From: a bacterium | Lineage (GTDB): Bacteria > Bacteroidota > Bacteroidia > Bacteroidales > Muribaculaceae | Assembly: GCA_004561555.1 (NCBI GenBank) | Contig: SFVH01000024.1 | Location: 1 to 24,003, forward strand | DNA length: 24,003 nucleotides | Reading direction: 5' to 3' | Shown: positions 13,936-21,744 of the stretch, one piece after another | How the letters are laid out: every line of letters begins with the position of its first letter | Position numbering within the stretch: position 1 is the first letter of the stretch | The notes under the pieces: generated by a model | The model's input: only the letters and a program-made list of their open reading frames with translations | The model's database searches: none | Told to the model about the DNA's origin: nothing | Translations under genes and position numbers: made by a program

Positions 13936-15252
13936 ATGGGAAGATTGGTAGCTATTGTAGGACGTCCGAATGTGGGCAAATCTACGCTTTTCAACCGACT
14001 CACACAGTCGCGAACAGCGATTGTCGACGACACTTCGGGCACCACTCGCGACCGCCAATATGGTAAAGTGGATTGGTGCGGTCAGGAATTTTCTATTGTC
14101 GACACCGGTGGTTGGGTGGTCAATTCCGAAGATATTTTTGAAGGAGAAATCAATAAGCAGGTAGCAATTGCTATCGAAGAAGCCGACGTAATTCTTTTTG
14201 TGGTTGACGCTATGAATGGTGTCACTGACCTCGATGATATGGTGGCAGGCATCCTTCGCCGCTCAAATAAACCGATAATTTTGGTGGCAAACAAGTGTGA
14301 CTCCAACGAATGGCGCTACAATGCCGCAGAGTTTTACTCCTTCGGTCTTGGCGAGCCTTTTTGTCTCTCGGCGGTGAGCGGTAGCGGCACCGGCGATATC
14401 CTTGACGAGATACTCAAGCGTTTCCCACCTGTCGAAAGCAACGATGATGTGGTAGAGGAATTGCCGCGTTTCGCTATTGTGGGGCGCCCGAATGCCGGCA
14501 AATCATCGATTATCAACGCCTTTATCGGCGAAGACCGCAATATCGTGACTAACATTGCCGGCACCACTCGCGACAGCATCTACACTCGATATTCGAAATT
14601 CGGATTTGACTTTTATCTCGTTGACACCGCAGGTATCCGCAAGAAGGCTAAAGTCAACGAAGACATCGAATATTACTCGGTGATTCGCTCCATCAGAGCC
14701 ATCGAAAGCAGCGACGTTTGCGTGTTGATGATTGATGCCACCAGAGGTATAGAGGCTCAAGATGTAAATATTTTCTCCTTAATTCAAAAAAACAAGAAAG
14801 GGCTGGTGGTGTGTGTAAATAAATGGGACCTTGTAGAGAATAAAAGTCAGGAGGCTATCAAGCATTTTGAGAATGCTATACGCGACCGTTTTGCTCCCTT
14901 CTCCGACTTCCCCATTATTTTCTCTTCGGCACTCACCAAGCAACGTATCTATAAGGTGATTGAAACGGCTGTCGAGGTCTACAACAACCGTCGTCGCATC
15001 ATCCCCACTTCTCAGCTCAACAACTATATGCAAGAGGTGATAGCAGCTTATCCACCCCCTGCAAATAAGGGTAAATATGTTAAAATCAAATATGTGACGA
15101 TGCTCAAGGAGCAACGCATCCCAACGTTTGTGTTTTTCTGCAACCTTCCACAATGGGTGAAAGAGCCGTATCGTCGTTATTTGGAGAATAAGATACGTGA
15201 GAATTGGGATTTTACCGGCACGCCGATGAATATTTTTATGCGAGAAAAATAG
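13936..15252 (+). CDS. der: GTPase Der (EngA), 50S assembly
   Basis: Der has two G domains in tandem and acts in 50S subunit maturation. The 438-residue product has a first G1 GRPNVGKS (9-16), DTGG (56-59) and NKCD (119-122). The second domain has GRPNAGKS (183-190), DTAG (230-233) and NKWD (295-298). The KH-like C-terminal domain runs from about 350 and includes LNNYMQEVIAAYPPP and GTPMNIFMREK at the end. Length and motif order are normal. It is followed by ribE after 12 bases, so the GTPase pair is probably cotranscribed with the cofactor genes. Confidence 0.96.
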   Translation: MGRLVAIVGRPNVGKSTLFNRLTQSRTAIVDDTSGTTRDRQYGKVDWCGQEFSIVDTGGWVVNSEDIFEGEINKQVAIAIEEADVILFVVDAMNGVTDLDDMVAGILRRSNKPIILVANKCDSNEWRYNAAEFYSFGLGEPFCLSAVSGSGTGDILDEILKRFPPVESNDDVVEELPRFAIVGRPNAGKSSIINAFIGEDRNIVTNIAGTTRDSIYTRYSKFGFDFYLVDTAGIRKKAKVNEDIEYYSVIRSIRAIESSDVCVLMIDATRGIEAQDVNIFSLIQKNKKGLVVCVNKWDLVENKSQEAIKHFENAIRDRFAPFSDFPIIFSSALTKQRIYKVIETAVEVYNNRRRIIPTSQLNNYMQEVIAAYPPPANKGKYVKIKYVTMLKEQRIPTFVFFCNLPQWVKEPYRRYLENKIRENWDFTGTPMNIFMREK

Positions 15253-15255
15253 GAG
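15251..15255 (+). promoter_or_regulatory. Shine-Dalgarno-like AGGAG before ribE
   Basis: AGGAG overlaps the der stop codon and lies nine bases before the ribE ATG. Bacteroidetes mostly initiate without a strong Shine-Dalgarno, so this good match at good spacing is unusual, although it could be chance. Confidence 0.4.
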
Positions 15256-15264
15256 ATTTTTGAA

Positions 15265-15876
15265 ATGTTTTCGGGAATAGTGGAAACAACTGCCACCGTT
15301 GTGGCGTTAAAAAAAGAGAACACGAACTTACACATCACGCTACGTTGCGATTTTGCCGACCAACTGAAAATCGACCAAAGCGTGGCACACAATGGTGTAT
15401 GCTTGACTGTGGTTGACTTGCCGGGCGACGGCACTTACACCGTAACGGCTATTCAAGAAACCCTCGACCGCTCAAATCTCGGGTTGCTGAAAGTGGGAGA
15501 CCTCGTCAATTTGGAACGTAGCATGATGGTAAATGGGCGTCTTGACGGACATATAGTGCAGGGACATGTCGACACGACTGCTGTATGCACGGAAGTGAGA
15601 GATGCTGATGGTAGCCGATATTTTGCGTTTCGCTACGATGTCGACCCCGAGATGGCAAAGAAGGGTTATGTGACGGTGGAGAAAGGTTCGGTGACTGTGA
15701 ATGGCGTAAGCCTAACCGTGTGTGGCTCTCAGCGTGATGCCTTTGAGGTGGCTATCATTCCTTACACCAACGAGCACACCAACTTCTGTCGCATTAAAGA
15801 AGGGTCGGTGGTCAATTTGGAATTTGATATTATCGGAAAGTATCTTAGTAGATTAATGGAGTTTGCTCATGAATAG
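15265..15876 (+). CDS. ribE: Riboflavin synthase, alpha subunit
   Basis: Riboflavin synthase converts two molecules of 6,7-dimethyl-8-ribityllumazine to riboflavin and a pyrimidine by-product. The 203-residue product shows the two homologous lumazine-binding halves: the start MFSGIVE with NGVCLTV (43-49) in the first, then GHIVQGHVD (95-103) and NGVSLTV (146-152) in the second, with IGKY at 190-193. The length is normal. Its stop overlaps the start of the downstream nitroreductase by eight bases, so translation is coupled. Riboflavin made here supplies FMN, the usual cofactor of the next gene's family. Confidence 0.95.
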   Translation: MFSGIVETTATVVALKKENTNLHITLRCDFADQLKIDQSVAHNGVCLTVVDLPGDGTYTVTAIQETLDRSNLGLLKVGDLVNLERSMMVNGRLDGHIVQGHVDTTAVCTEVRDADGSRYFAFRYDVDPEMAKKGYVTVEKGSVTVNGVSLTVCGSQRDAFEVAIIPYTNEHTNFCRIKEGSVVNLEFDIIGKYLSRLMEFAHE

Positions 15877-16414
15877 TGAAGATTTTTTGAAATTGGTGGA
15901 AATGCGACAGAGCGACCGTGACTACGATCGCTCTTGCAAAGTGCCGGAAGATGCCATTCGCCGTATTGTCGATGCCGGACGATTAGCCCCCTCGGCTTGC
16001 AATTCGCAGCCATGGCATTTCGTCGTTGTCACTCGCAATGACTTGCTCGAGCAGATGTCGCCCATACTTAATCAGATGAATATGAACAAGTTTGCCTCGT
16101 CGGCACCTTGTTTTATCGTGATGGTTCAAGAAGCTCCAAACTTCACCGCTCGTCTTGGCGGTTGGATAAAAAATCGCCACTTCCCCCTCATTGACGGAGG
16201 CATTGCCGCCGCGCACATCACCCTTGCGGCAACAGCTGAAGGGCTCGGGTCGTGTATTATGGGGTGGTTTGATGAGAAACGCTTGAAAAAGTTGCTAAGC
16301 ATCCCCTCGTCTAAAAGAGTGCATTTAGTGATTTCTCTTGGCTACAGTAAGCAAGACCATCGCCAAAAGCAGCGCCACTCAATCGATGAGGTGATGAGTT
16401 TTGAGAAATACTAA
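15869..16414 (+). CDS. Nitroreductase-family FMN oxidoreductase
   Basis: The 181-residue product is a short member of the nitroreductase family, FMN-dependent NAD(P)H enzymes with many substrates. Typical features are RQSDRDYD near the start (FMN phosphate contact), APSACNSQPWHFVVV (40-54), the central helix DGGIAAAHITLAATAEGLGSC and IMGWFDE. The true substrate cannot be told. ATG 15869 is preferred over the TTG six bases upstream; it overlaps ribE. Sitting after riboflavin synthase and before menA, it could be linked to quinone or flavin redox chemistry, but that is only contextual. Confidence 0.85.
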   Translation: MNSEDFLKLVEMRQSDRDYDRSCKVPEDAIRRIVDAGRLAPSACNSQPWHFVVVTRNDLLEQMSPILNQMNMNKFASSAPCFIVMVQEAPNFTARLGGWIKNRHFPLIDGGIAAAHITLAATAEGLGSCIMGWFDEKRLKKLLSIPSSKRVHLVISLGYSKQDHRQKQRHSIDEVMSFEKY

Positions 16415-16435
16415 TCGCTGAATAATTTATCGTCT

Positions 16436-17641
16436 ATGAAAAGAAATCCGTGGATAGAAGCTATGCGTCCTCATACGTTGCCGGTGTCGACTGCCGGTGT
16501 TGTGGTGGCTGCCGGTATGGCTTATCTCCATGGGGTGTTTCAATGGCTTCCGGTGATTATTTGTTTCGTCTTTGCCTCGTTGGCTCAGATAGTGTCAAAC
16601 TTTGCAAACGAATATTTCGACTTTGTAAAAGGTTCTGATAAAAAAGGACGTGAGGGCTTTCGTCGCGGAGTGACCGAAGGCGACATCTCTCCCAAATCAA
16701 TGCTCCGCGCCACCCTCTTTACCCTTCTTGCTGCAGGAGCAGTGGGGTGTTGTCTCATTCCGTTTAGTGGTTGGAAGCTGATACCTGTAGGCATCATTAT
16801 TGCTGTTTTTGCACTCGCCTATAGTGCCGGGCCGCTACCGCTGTCGCGCATCGGGCTGGGAGACATTGCGGTGTTGGTGTTTTTCGGGCTGGTGCCGGTG
16901 TGTCTTACTTATTATGTCCAAGCAAATACAATCCCGCGCGACGTGGTGTTGATGTCGTTGGCTGTGGGGTTGATGGGCGTTAATGTGTTGATTGTAAATA
17001 ACTATCGTGATGTAGTTGACGACAGACAGGCTGGAAAACGTACCACGGTGGTGCTCTTTGGGCGTCGCTCGGCGGCAGTGGCATATCTGCTTTTTGGTAT
17101 TGCCGGCATCGCTCTTTCTTCATCTGTATGGCTATTGTCGACTTGGATGATTATCGCACCGATTATCTATTTCTTGTTGCATAGTTTCACTTGGTGGAAA
17201 ATCATACATAGTGAAGGCGCTGCTCTCAATCCTCTGTTGGGAGCAACGGCACGAAATATGCTGGTTTTTTCGCTATTATTGGTGGCTGAAATAATTGCAT
17301 TTAGAATGGCTGATGAGCCGACGGTAACGAAGTTGTCTGACACAATCGAAATTGTAGAAACTGAAATATCTATTGCCGACGACTCCGATTTGCCATATTG
17401 GGAAAATGGCATTTTAGAGATGCCACAACCCATAGCTCGCCCCCAATACACTCATCATTCTCGCATCAATATCCCGCCATTCTCACTAAAAAGACTATCA
17501 AAAAGCCATCTAAGCAACAAAATTTCTATTGTTTCTCGATTTGTAGTAGTGGCTTCACACTCAAACGACTGTAATAATTGTGACGGGAAAATTCGTTCTG
17601 CAGCATATGCTTTGCATATACTTCGTAGATTGATAATTTAG
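16436..17641 (+). CDS. menA: 1,4-dihydroxy-2-naphthoate polyprenyltransferase with long C-terminal tail
   Basis: MenA attaches a polyprenyl chain to 1,4-dihydroxy-2-naphthoate in menaquinone synthesis and is an integral membrane UbiA-family enzyme. Residues 1-290 match a complete MenA: RPHTLPVS at 11-18, the first Asp-rich motif NEYFDFVKGSD (58-68), AYSAGPLPLS (128-137), the second motif NNYRDVVDD (188-196), several hydrophobic helices, and the last one ending near ARNMLVFSLLLVAEIIAF (272-289). The frame then continues for 111 residues (291-401). That tail is acidic at first, then Ser/Lys/Arg-rich, with one CNNC (379-382) and no predicted membrane helix. Family members normally end near residue 290-300. 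The tail could be a real extension, or an accidental read-through of what was intergenic DNA after loss of a stop codon. It follows the nitroreductase by 21 bases. Confidence 0.9.
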   Translation: MKRNPWIEAMRPHTLPVSTAGVVVAAGMAYLHGVFQWLPVIICFVFASLAQIVSNFANEYFDFVKGSDKKGREGFRRGVTEGDISPKSMLRATLFTLLAAGAVGCCLIPFSGWKLIPVGIIIAVFALAYSAGPLPLSRIGLGDIAVLVFFGLVPVCLTYYVQANTIPRDVVLMSLAVGLMGVNVLIVNNYRDVVDDRQAGKRTTVVLFGRRSAAVAYLLFGIAGIALSSSVWLLSTWMIIAPIIYFLLHSFTWWKIIHSEGAALNPLLGATARNMLVFSLLLVAEIIAFRMADEPTVTKLSDTIEIVETEISIADDSDLPYWENGILEMPQPIARPQYTHHSRINIPPFSLKRLSKSHLSNKISIVSRFVVVASHSNDCNNCDGKIRSAAYALHILRRLII

Positions 17642-17729
17642 CTTTCGATTTTTTTTGTATTCGTCAAGCTCAATCTCTTGGTTGCGCCCTTTTTTACATA
17701 TAGATACAACAAATAATATCGAAACAATT

Positions 17730-18251
17730 ATGGAACAATCCGATTATAATATAATTTCATATAATTCGTGCTCCGACCTCGGCAAGCGCATCAATTATTC
17801 ATCGCTCATTGTCGGACTTGCAATGATAGCTTTTGCCCTGTGGCTGTTATTCTTTCTAAATGTGGATAATCCGAAATCGAATATGAATATCTTCCGTCTG
17901 GTAGCCGGATGGATACTTGCCTCTATTGGCATCGTCATTTTGACATTCAAACTGCGCCGATGGGTATATATGCCTACTCTTAGTAATATACGAAAAGCAT
18001 CCTATGAATATCCGTCGTCAAAATTCGGTACTCTGCGACGTTTGTTGGCAAGTCATGCCGGCATTGAAAAAGTCAATATTTCCGATAGTAGTAACGTCCG
18101 TATTGACTGCTTGTATTCCGACGATGGAGAGTTTGTTGCCCTCCAAGCCATCCAATATTCCCCATTCGGCGATAAGGTTCTGACATATGTGATTTATCTT
18201 TATGGCATCGAAGCCGCCGACTTCATTCGTGCTATAAACAACATAAGGTAA
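17730..18251 (+). CDS. Small two-helix membrane protein, function unknown
   Basis: The 173-residue product has a short N-terminal segment (MEQSDYNIISYNSCSDLGKR), then two likely membrane helices, about LIVGLAMIAFALWLLFFL and FRLVAGWILASIGIVILTF, separated by a short loop. A soluble C-terminal domain of about 85 residues follows (from about ASYEYPSS), with alternating strands and two short helices. The closing segment YVIYLYGIEAADFIRAINNI is the most structured part. I recognise no domain. ATG 17730 is preferred to an upstream TTG at 17655 because the earlier residues are not protein-like. It stands alone between menA and the YfhO gene, with no clear promoter, and could be carried by the menA transcript. 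Confidence 0.65.
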   Translation: MEQSDYNIISYNSCSDLGKRINYSSLIVGLAMIAFALWLLFFLNVDNPKSNMNIFRLVAGWILASIGIVILTFKLRRWVYMPTLSNIRKASYEYPSSKFGTLRRLLASHAGIEKVNISDSSNVRIDCLYSDDGEFVALQAIQYSPFGDKVLTYVIYLYGIEAADFIRAINNIR

Positions 18252-18308
18252 ACGTTTGCATTATTGTGATTGTCTGTCATGTCCGCCGAGCAGCTTTCAG
18301 CCTAAAAA

Positions 18309-18340
18309 TTTGCGTGAGTGAGTGGTTTTGAGTAATTTTA
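18309..18340 (+). promoter_or_regulatory. Bacteroidetes-type promoter for the YfhO gene
   Basis: TTTG (18309-18312) and TAATTTTA (18333-18340, one mismatch at the last base) are 20 bases apart. The leader before the ATG at 18369 would be about 22 bases. Confidence 0.65.
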
Positions 18341-18368
18341 CACGATTTTTTAATACTATATCTCACTT

Positions 18369-21008
18369 ATGAAGAAAATCGATTTCAGTAAAATATTTGA
18401 AGGCGCAAAGGCATGTGTAACATCTCGTCGCTTCCTTGAAGGCTGGCTCGGCGTGGCATTTATTCTTGTCATTTCGTTTCTCTTCTTTTCCACGAGTCTC
18501 GGCGAGTCTCTTCGCCAAAATGATATGCTCCAAGGAGCTGCAAATGGGCAAGAAGCAAAAGCCTTTTATGAGGAGACCGGCGAAAAAACGTGTTGGACCA
18601 ACTCTCTGTTTGGCGGTATGCCGACGTTTCAAATTGCACCAAGCTATGAGAGCACGTCTTGGATTTCCACCGTTCAAAAAATTTACACTTTGGGCTTGCC
18701 TTCGCCTGTAAGTTTGTTGTTTATGATGATGGTGGGTTTCTATATACTTATGCTCGCTTTGAAACAGCGTTGGTATGTAGCACTCTTGGGAGCCGTTGCT
18801 TATGCTTTTTCTTCATATTTCATAATTATTATCGGGGCAGGACATATATGGAAATTTTATGTGCTTTCCTACATCCCGCCAACGATAGCCGGCATAATAC
18901 TCTGTTATAGGGGAAAACTTCTTGCCGGAGGAGCAATGACGGCACTTTTCGGAATGATGCAAATAGTGTCAAACCATGTGCAAATGACCTACTATTTCCT
19001 ATTCTTAGTGGCTGCAATGATGGTGGCATTTTTGATAGATGCATATATAAAAAAGACCGTTAAACTATGGCTGAAAGCCACCGGGGTGCTCTTCGTAGCC
19101 GGAATGCTCGCCATAGCTGCCAATATCACCAGCCTTTACAATACTTACGAATATAGCAAGCAGACAATACGCGGACGTTCCTCCGACCTTACCCCTGTGC
19201 AGTCGGAAAAGCGCGGTGCTAATGTCAATAGCAAAGGAATTGACCGCGATCAGGTGACTTCGTGGAGCTATGGAGGCGATGAGATGCTATCGCTTATTGT
19301 GCCTAACATTAAGGGTGGGGCAACTGTAAAACCTAACGATGTCGATGATTCCGGAGGATTGGTAAGAGCTACGATGGCCGACGAAAACTTACAGACAGCT
19401 GAAATCGTTGAGAATGCGACAATAACAGGTGATGAGAGCATAGACGTGAATTTACGCCCACAGCTCAATGACTTCGCCTCACAATTCAGCCAATATTTCG
19501 GTAATCAGCCTATGACCAACGGACCCGTTTATGTGGGTGCTTTGATTTTCGCTTTATTTTTCTTCGGTCTGTTTGTAGTGAAGAATGGTCCATTGAAATG
19601 GGCGATGTTTGCCGGTGTGATAATTTCGCTTTGTTTCGCCTTGGGTCATAATTTCCCCGCGCTCAATTATTGGATGATAGACAACTTCCCGATGTTCGAC
19701 AAATTTCGCGCCCCTGCAAGTGCTTTGGTTGTTGCCGAACTTGCCATACCATTGATTGCAGCCCTTGCTATCGGGGAAATTATCGAAGACAAAAATATCG
19801 TCAAGGAAAAACGAACCGCTTTGTTTTATGCGTCTATTGCTTTCGGAATATCGGCAATCATATGTTTGTTGCTGGCATTATTTCCCGGAATGTTCGGCTC
19901 ATTGTCGGTGTATGAGGCTGAAGATCTTAAAATGATTTCTGCTGAAACGATGGGTATGGAGCAAGCATTCTATCTAAAAGCGTTTGATGTCATACAAGAA
20001 GCTCGCAAAGCAATGATTTCAGCCGATGCTCTGCGCTCGCTCATGTTCATTGTTCTCGGATTCGCGCTAATATATTGCTTCCTGCGCGGTTACATTAAAG
20101 AAAAAGTATTTGCTTTTGCAATGGTGGTTATAGTGGCTTTCGACTTGATGCAGGTGGATAAGCGCTATCTTAACGAAGGTATGTTTGTTGATGAGGAGCC
20201 TGACCTCTCGCTTGCGTTTATCCCGACGGAGGCAGACACTCAAATTTTGAAAGACAAAAGCTATTATAGGGTGATGAACGTCACTGCCTTCGGCTCCGCC
20301 ACTCCTTCATATTTTCACCACAGCCTCGGTGGTTATCACGCCGCTAAGCTCACTCGCTTCAACGACTTGCAAGCGAAGATGATTGATGTGGAAAAGAATG
20401 TGCTCATAGCTGCCATTAAGTCGGATGATTTCAATATCGACTCTATATCCACCCCGGCACTTAATATGATGAACACCAAATATTTTATGTTTGGCGACCG
20501 ATTTGTGCTCGAAAATCCTCACGCTTTGGGTGCTGCATGGTTCGTGGACAAAATTGATTACGTAAAAGGTGCTGATGCCGAAATGGCTACCCTGAAATCA
20601 ATTAACCCGGCTGTGGAGGCTGTGGCCGATGAAAGCTATCGCAAAATCCTCGGCTCTGCTAAGTCAAAGTCGGCAGGTGATACTATCTATTTGACGTCAT
20701 ACAAGCCCAACGAACTGCAATACAAGGCTGTGTCCAATGCTGGCAATGTCGCCGTATTCTCAGAAGTGTTCTTCCCTTGGGGTTGGTATGCTTATATCGA
20801 TGGAAAGCCCGCTGAAATCGGCAGGGTGGACTATACGCTCCGTGCTATGGCTATCCCTTCAGGTAGCCACGACATTGTGATGCGCTTTGACCCAAAAAGC
20901 ATCCATACCACGGAAATAGTAGCTTATACGTCTATTCTTATAATTTATTTTGCTGTAGCATTGGCTATCATTGTATTTTTGATGAATTATTATAAGAAAG
21001 ACGAGTGA
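18369..21008 (+). CDS. YfhO-family multispan membrane protein (GT-C fold)
   Basis: The 879-residue product has about a dozen hydrophobic helices. The first is near residues 26-44, and a dense block follows from about 115 to 260 with more after about 390. It ends with a soluble domain of some 230 residues (about 610-840) and one last helix (YTSILIIYFAVALAIIVFL). This fits the YfhO family (PF09586), a GT-C-like fold. In Bacillus subtilis YfhO is linked to glycosylation of lipoteichoic acid, a polymer Bacteroidales lack, so the substrate here is unknown. The first extracytoplasmic loop carries SLRQNDMLQG with Asp52, where GT-C enzymes place a catalytic acid. The soluble part shows SATPSYFHHSLGGYHAAKL and FPWGWYAYIDGKPAEI, both typical of Bacteroidetes members. 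The gene has its own promoter and ends one base before the next start. Confidence 0.85.
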   Translation: MKKIDFSKIFEGAKACVTSRRFLEGWLGVAFILVISFLFFSTSLGESLRQNDMLQGAANGQEAKAFYEETGEKTCWTNSLFGGMPTFQIAPSYESTSWISTVQKIYTLGLPSPVSLLFMMMVGFYILMLALKQRWYVALLGAVAYAFSSYFIIIIGAGHIWKFYVLSYIPPTIAGIILCYRGKLLAGGAMTALFGMMQIVSNHVQMTYYFLFLVAAMMVAFLIDAYIKKTVKLWLKATGVLFVAGMLAIAANITSLYNTYEYSKQTIRGRSSDLTPVQSEKRGANVNSKGIDRDQVTSWSYGGDEMLSLIVPNIKGGATVKPNDVDDSGGLVRATMADENLQTAEIVENATITGDESIDVNLRPQLNDFASQFSQYFGNQPMTNGPVYVGALIFALFFFGLFVVKNGPLKWAMFAGVIISLCFALGHNFPALNYWMIDNFPMFDKFRAPASALVVAELAIPLIAALAIGEIIEDKNIVKEKRTALFYASIAFGISAIICLLLALFPGMFGSLSVYEAEDLKMISAETMGMEQAFYLKAFDVIQEARKAMISADALRSLMFIVLGFALIYCFLRGYIKEKVFAFAMVVIVAFDLMQVDKRYLNEGMFVDEEPDLSLAFIPTEADTQILKDKSYYRVMNVTAFGSATPSYFHHSLGGYHAAKLTRFNDLQAKMIDVEKNVLIAAIKSDDFNIDSISTPALNMMNTKYFMFGDRFVLENPHALGAAWFVDKIDYVKGADAEMATLKSINPAVEAVADESYRKILGSAKSKSAGDTIYLTSYKPNELQYKAVSNAGNVAVFSEVFFPWGWYAYIDGKPAEIGRVDYTLRAMAIPSGSHDIVMRFDPKSIHTTEIVAYTSILIIYFAVALAIIVFLMNYYKKDE

Positions 21009-21009
21009 A

Positions 21010-21612
21010 ATGATTAAATTATACAATCCTTGGAAGGCTTTTTTGAGGTTCCGTACGTCTCGCGGTTTCGGCATTCATTCACCATTTGCCTATTATTTTG
21101 TGTTACGAGTGCTGCGTGAAAAATATCCTTATTATGCCTTTGCAGATATTTGTCGATTTGCCAAAATTTGCAAGCAATCTCCGAAAGAGGCATGCTTGAT
21201 TTTTCGCATTGTCAATTTTTACAATCCGGATGTTATTTACACATTCGGATGCGATGATGTGGTAACATTAAAGGCTATGTTGATGGTGAATAGTGAATTG
21301 ACCATGGCTTCAATACCTATTCCTAAAGTGGAAAGCTATGACAATAGGATAACAAGATTTGAAGATTTTGCGCCTGACAATCGTCAGATTGTCGTGATTG
21401 ACAAAGCCGACATTGTCCCCGATGTAGACAAACTGCTGTCAGTAAAAGGCATAATCATCATTCGCAAAGTCATCAATAATAAAGCCAACAATGAGCTATG
21501 GCTATCTTTGAAGCAGAAGATGTCTTTCGGGCATACTTATACCAATGATAAAGTGGCAGTCATTGTTCCATCGCCAAAATTGCCACTTCAGCATTTCTCT
21601 TTATATTTCTGA
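21010..21612 (+). CDS. Methyltransferase-like protein with degenerate SAM-binding motif
   Basis: The 200-residue product starts one base after the YfhO stop, so translation is probably coupled. Its pattern matches a Bacteroidetes family of class I SAM-dependent methyltransferase-like proteins: the N-terminal GFGIHSPFAYYFVLRVL (19-35), a helix before the Rossmann part (KEACLIFRIVNFYNPDVI, 59-76), and the closing segment KVAVIVPSPKLPLQHFSLYF (181-200). Relatives carry a glycine-rich motif I of the kind ELGTSLGI after the RLVNYF-like helix. Here it reads YTFGCDDV (77-84) and has lost most glycines and the acidic residue. The protein is also some 50 residues shorter than I expect for the family, mainly in the linker before the Rossmann core. 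It may be a non-catalytic homologue or an eroding gene; the reading frame itself is intact. The family match is from memory of its pattern. Confidence 0.6.
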   Translation: MIKLYNPWKAFLRFRTSRGFGIHSPFAYYFVLRVLREKYPYYAFADICRFAKICKQSPKEACLIFRIVNFYNPDVIYTFGCDDVVTLKAMLMVNSELTMASIPIPKVESYDNRITRFEDFAPDNRQIVVIDKADIVPDVDKLLSVKGIIIIRKVINNKANNELWLSLKQKMSFGHTYTNDKVAVIVPSPKLPLQHFSLYF

Positions 21613-21728
21613 CCCATAGACCCCATTTGATGGCGTTTTTGGTTTATATGACAATAAAGTAGAATGAAACTCTGCATTACAAAAGGCAAAAAAATATGCT
21701 TTTATTTTTTATTGCTCTCAACTTGCAC

Positions 21729-21736
21729 TAATTTTG
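21729..21736 (+). promoter_or_regulatory. Promoter -7 element just before rnhA
   Basis: TAATTTTG matches the -7 consensus TAnnTTTG exactly and ends eight bases before the rnhA ATG at 21745. The -33 region is weak (only a T run at 21705-21708 at the right distance). The predicted transcript would be almost leaderless. This element argues against the in-frame ATG at 21664. Confidence 0.6.
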
Positions 21737-21744
21737 CAAAACAA

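Noticed and set aside
17605..17619. Small hairpin atatgc-ttt-gcatat near the end of menA as a terminator
   Set aside because: It is a short A/T-rich stem within the open frame, and the T run lies about 30 bases downstream.
18252..18368. Possible small gene or RNA before the YfhO gene
   Set aside because: Only a promoter is visible; no stable fold or open frame could be supported.
21664..21744. Upstream extension of rnhA with a hydrophobic, signal-like segment
   Set aside because: A perfect promoter -7 element lies inside it, and RNase H1 is cytoplasmic; ATG 21745 gives the expected viroplasmin-domain start.
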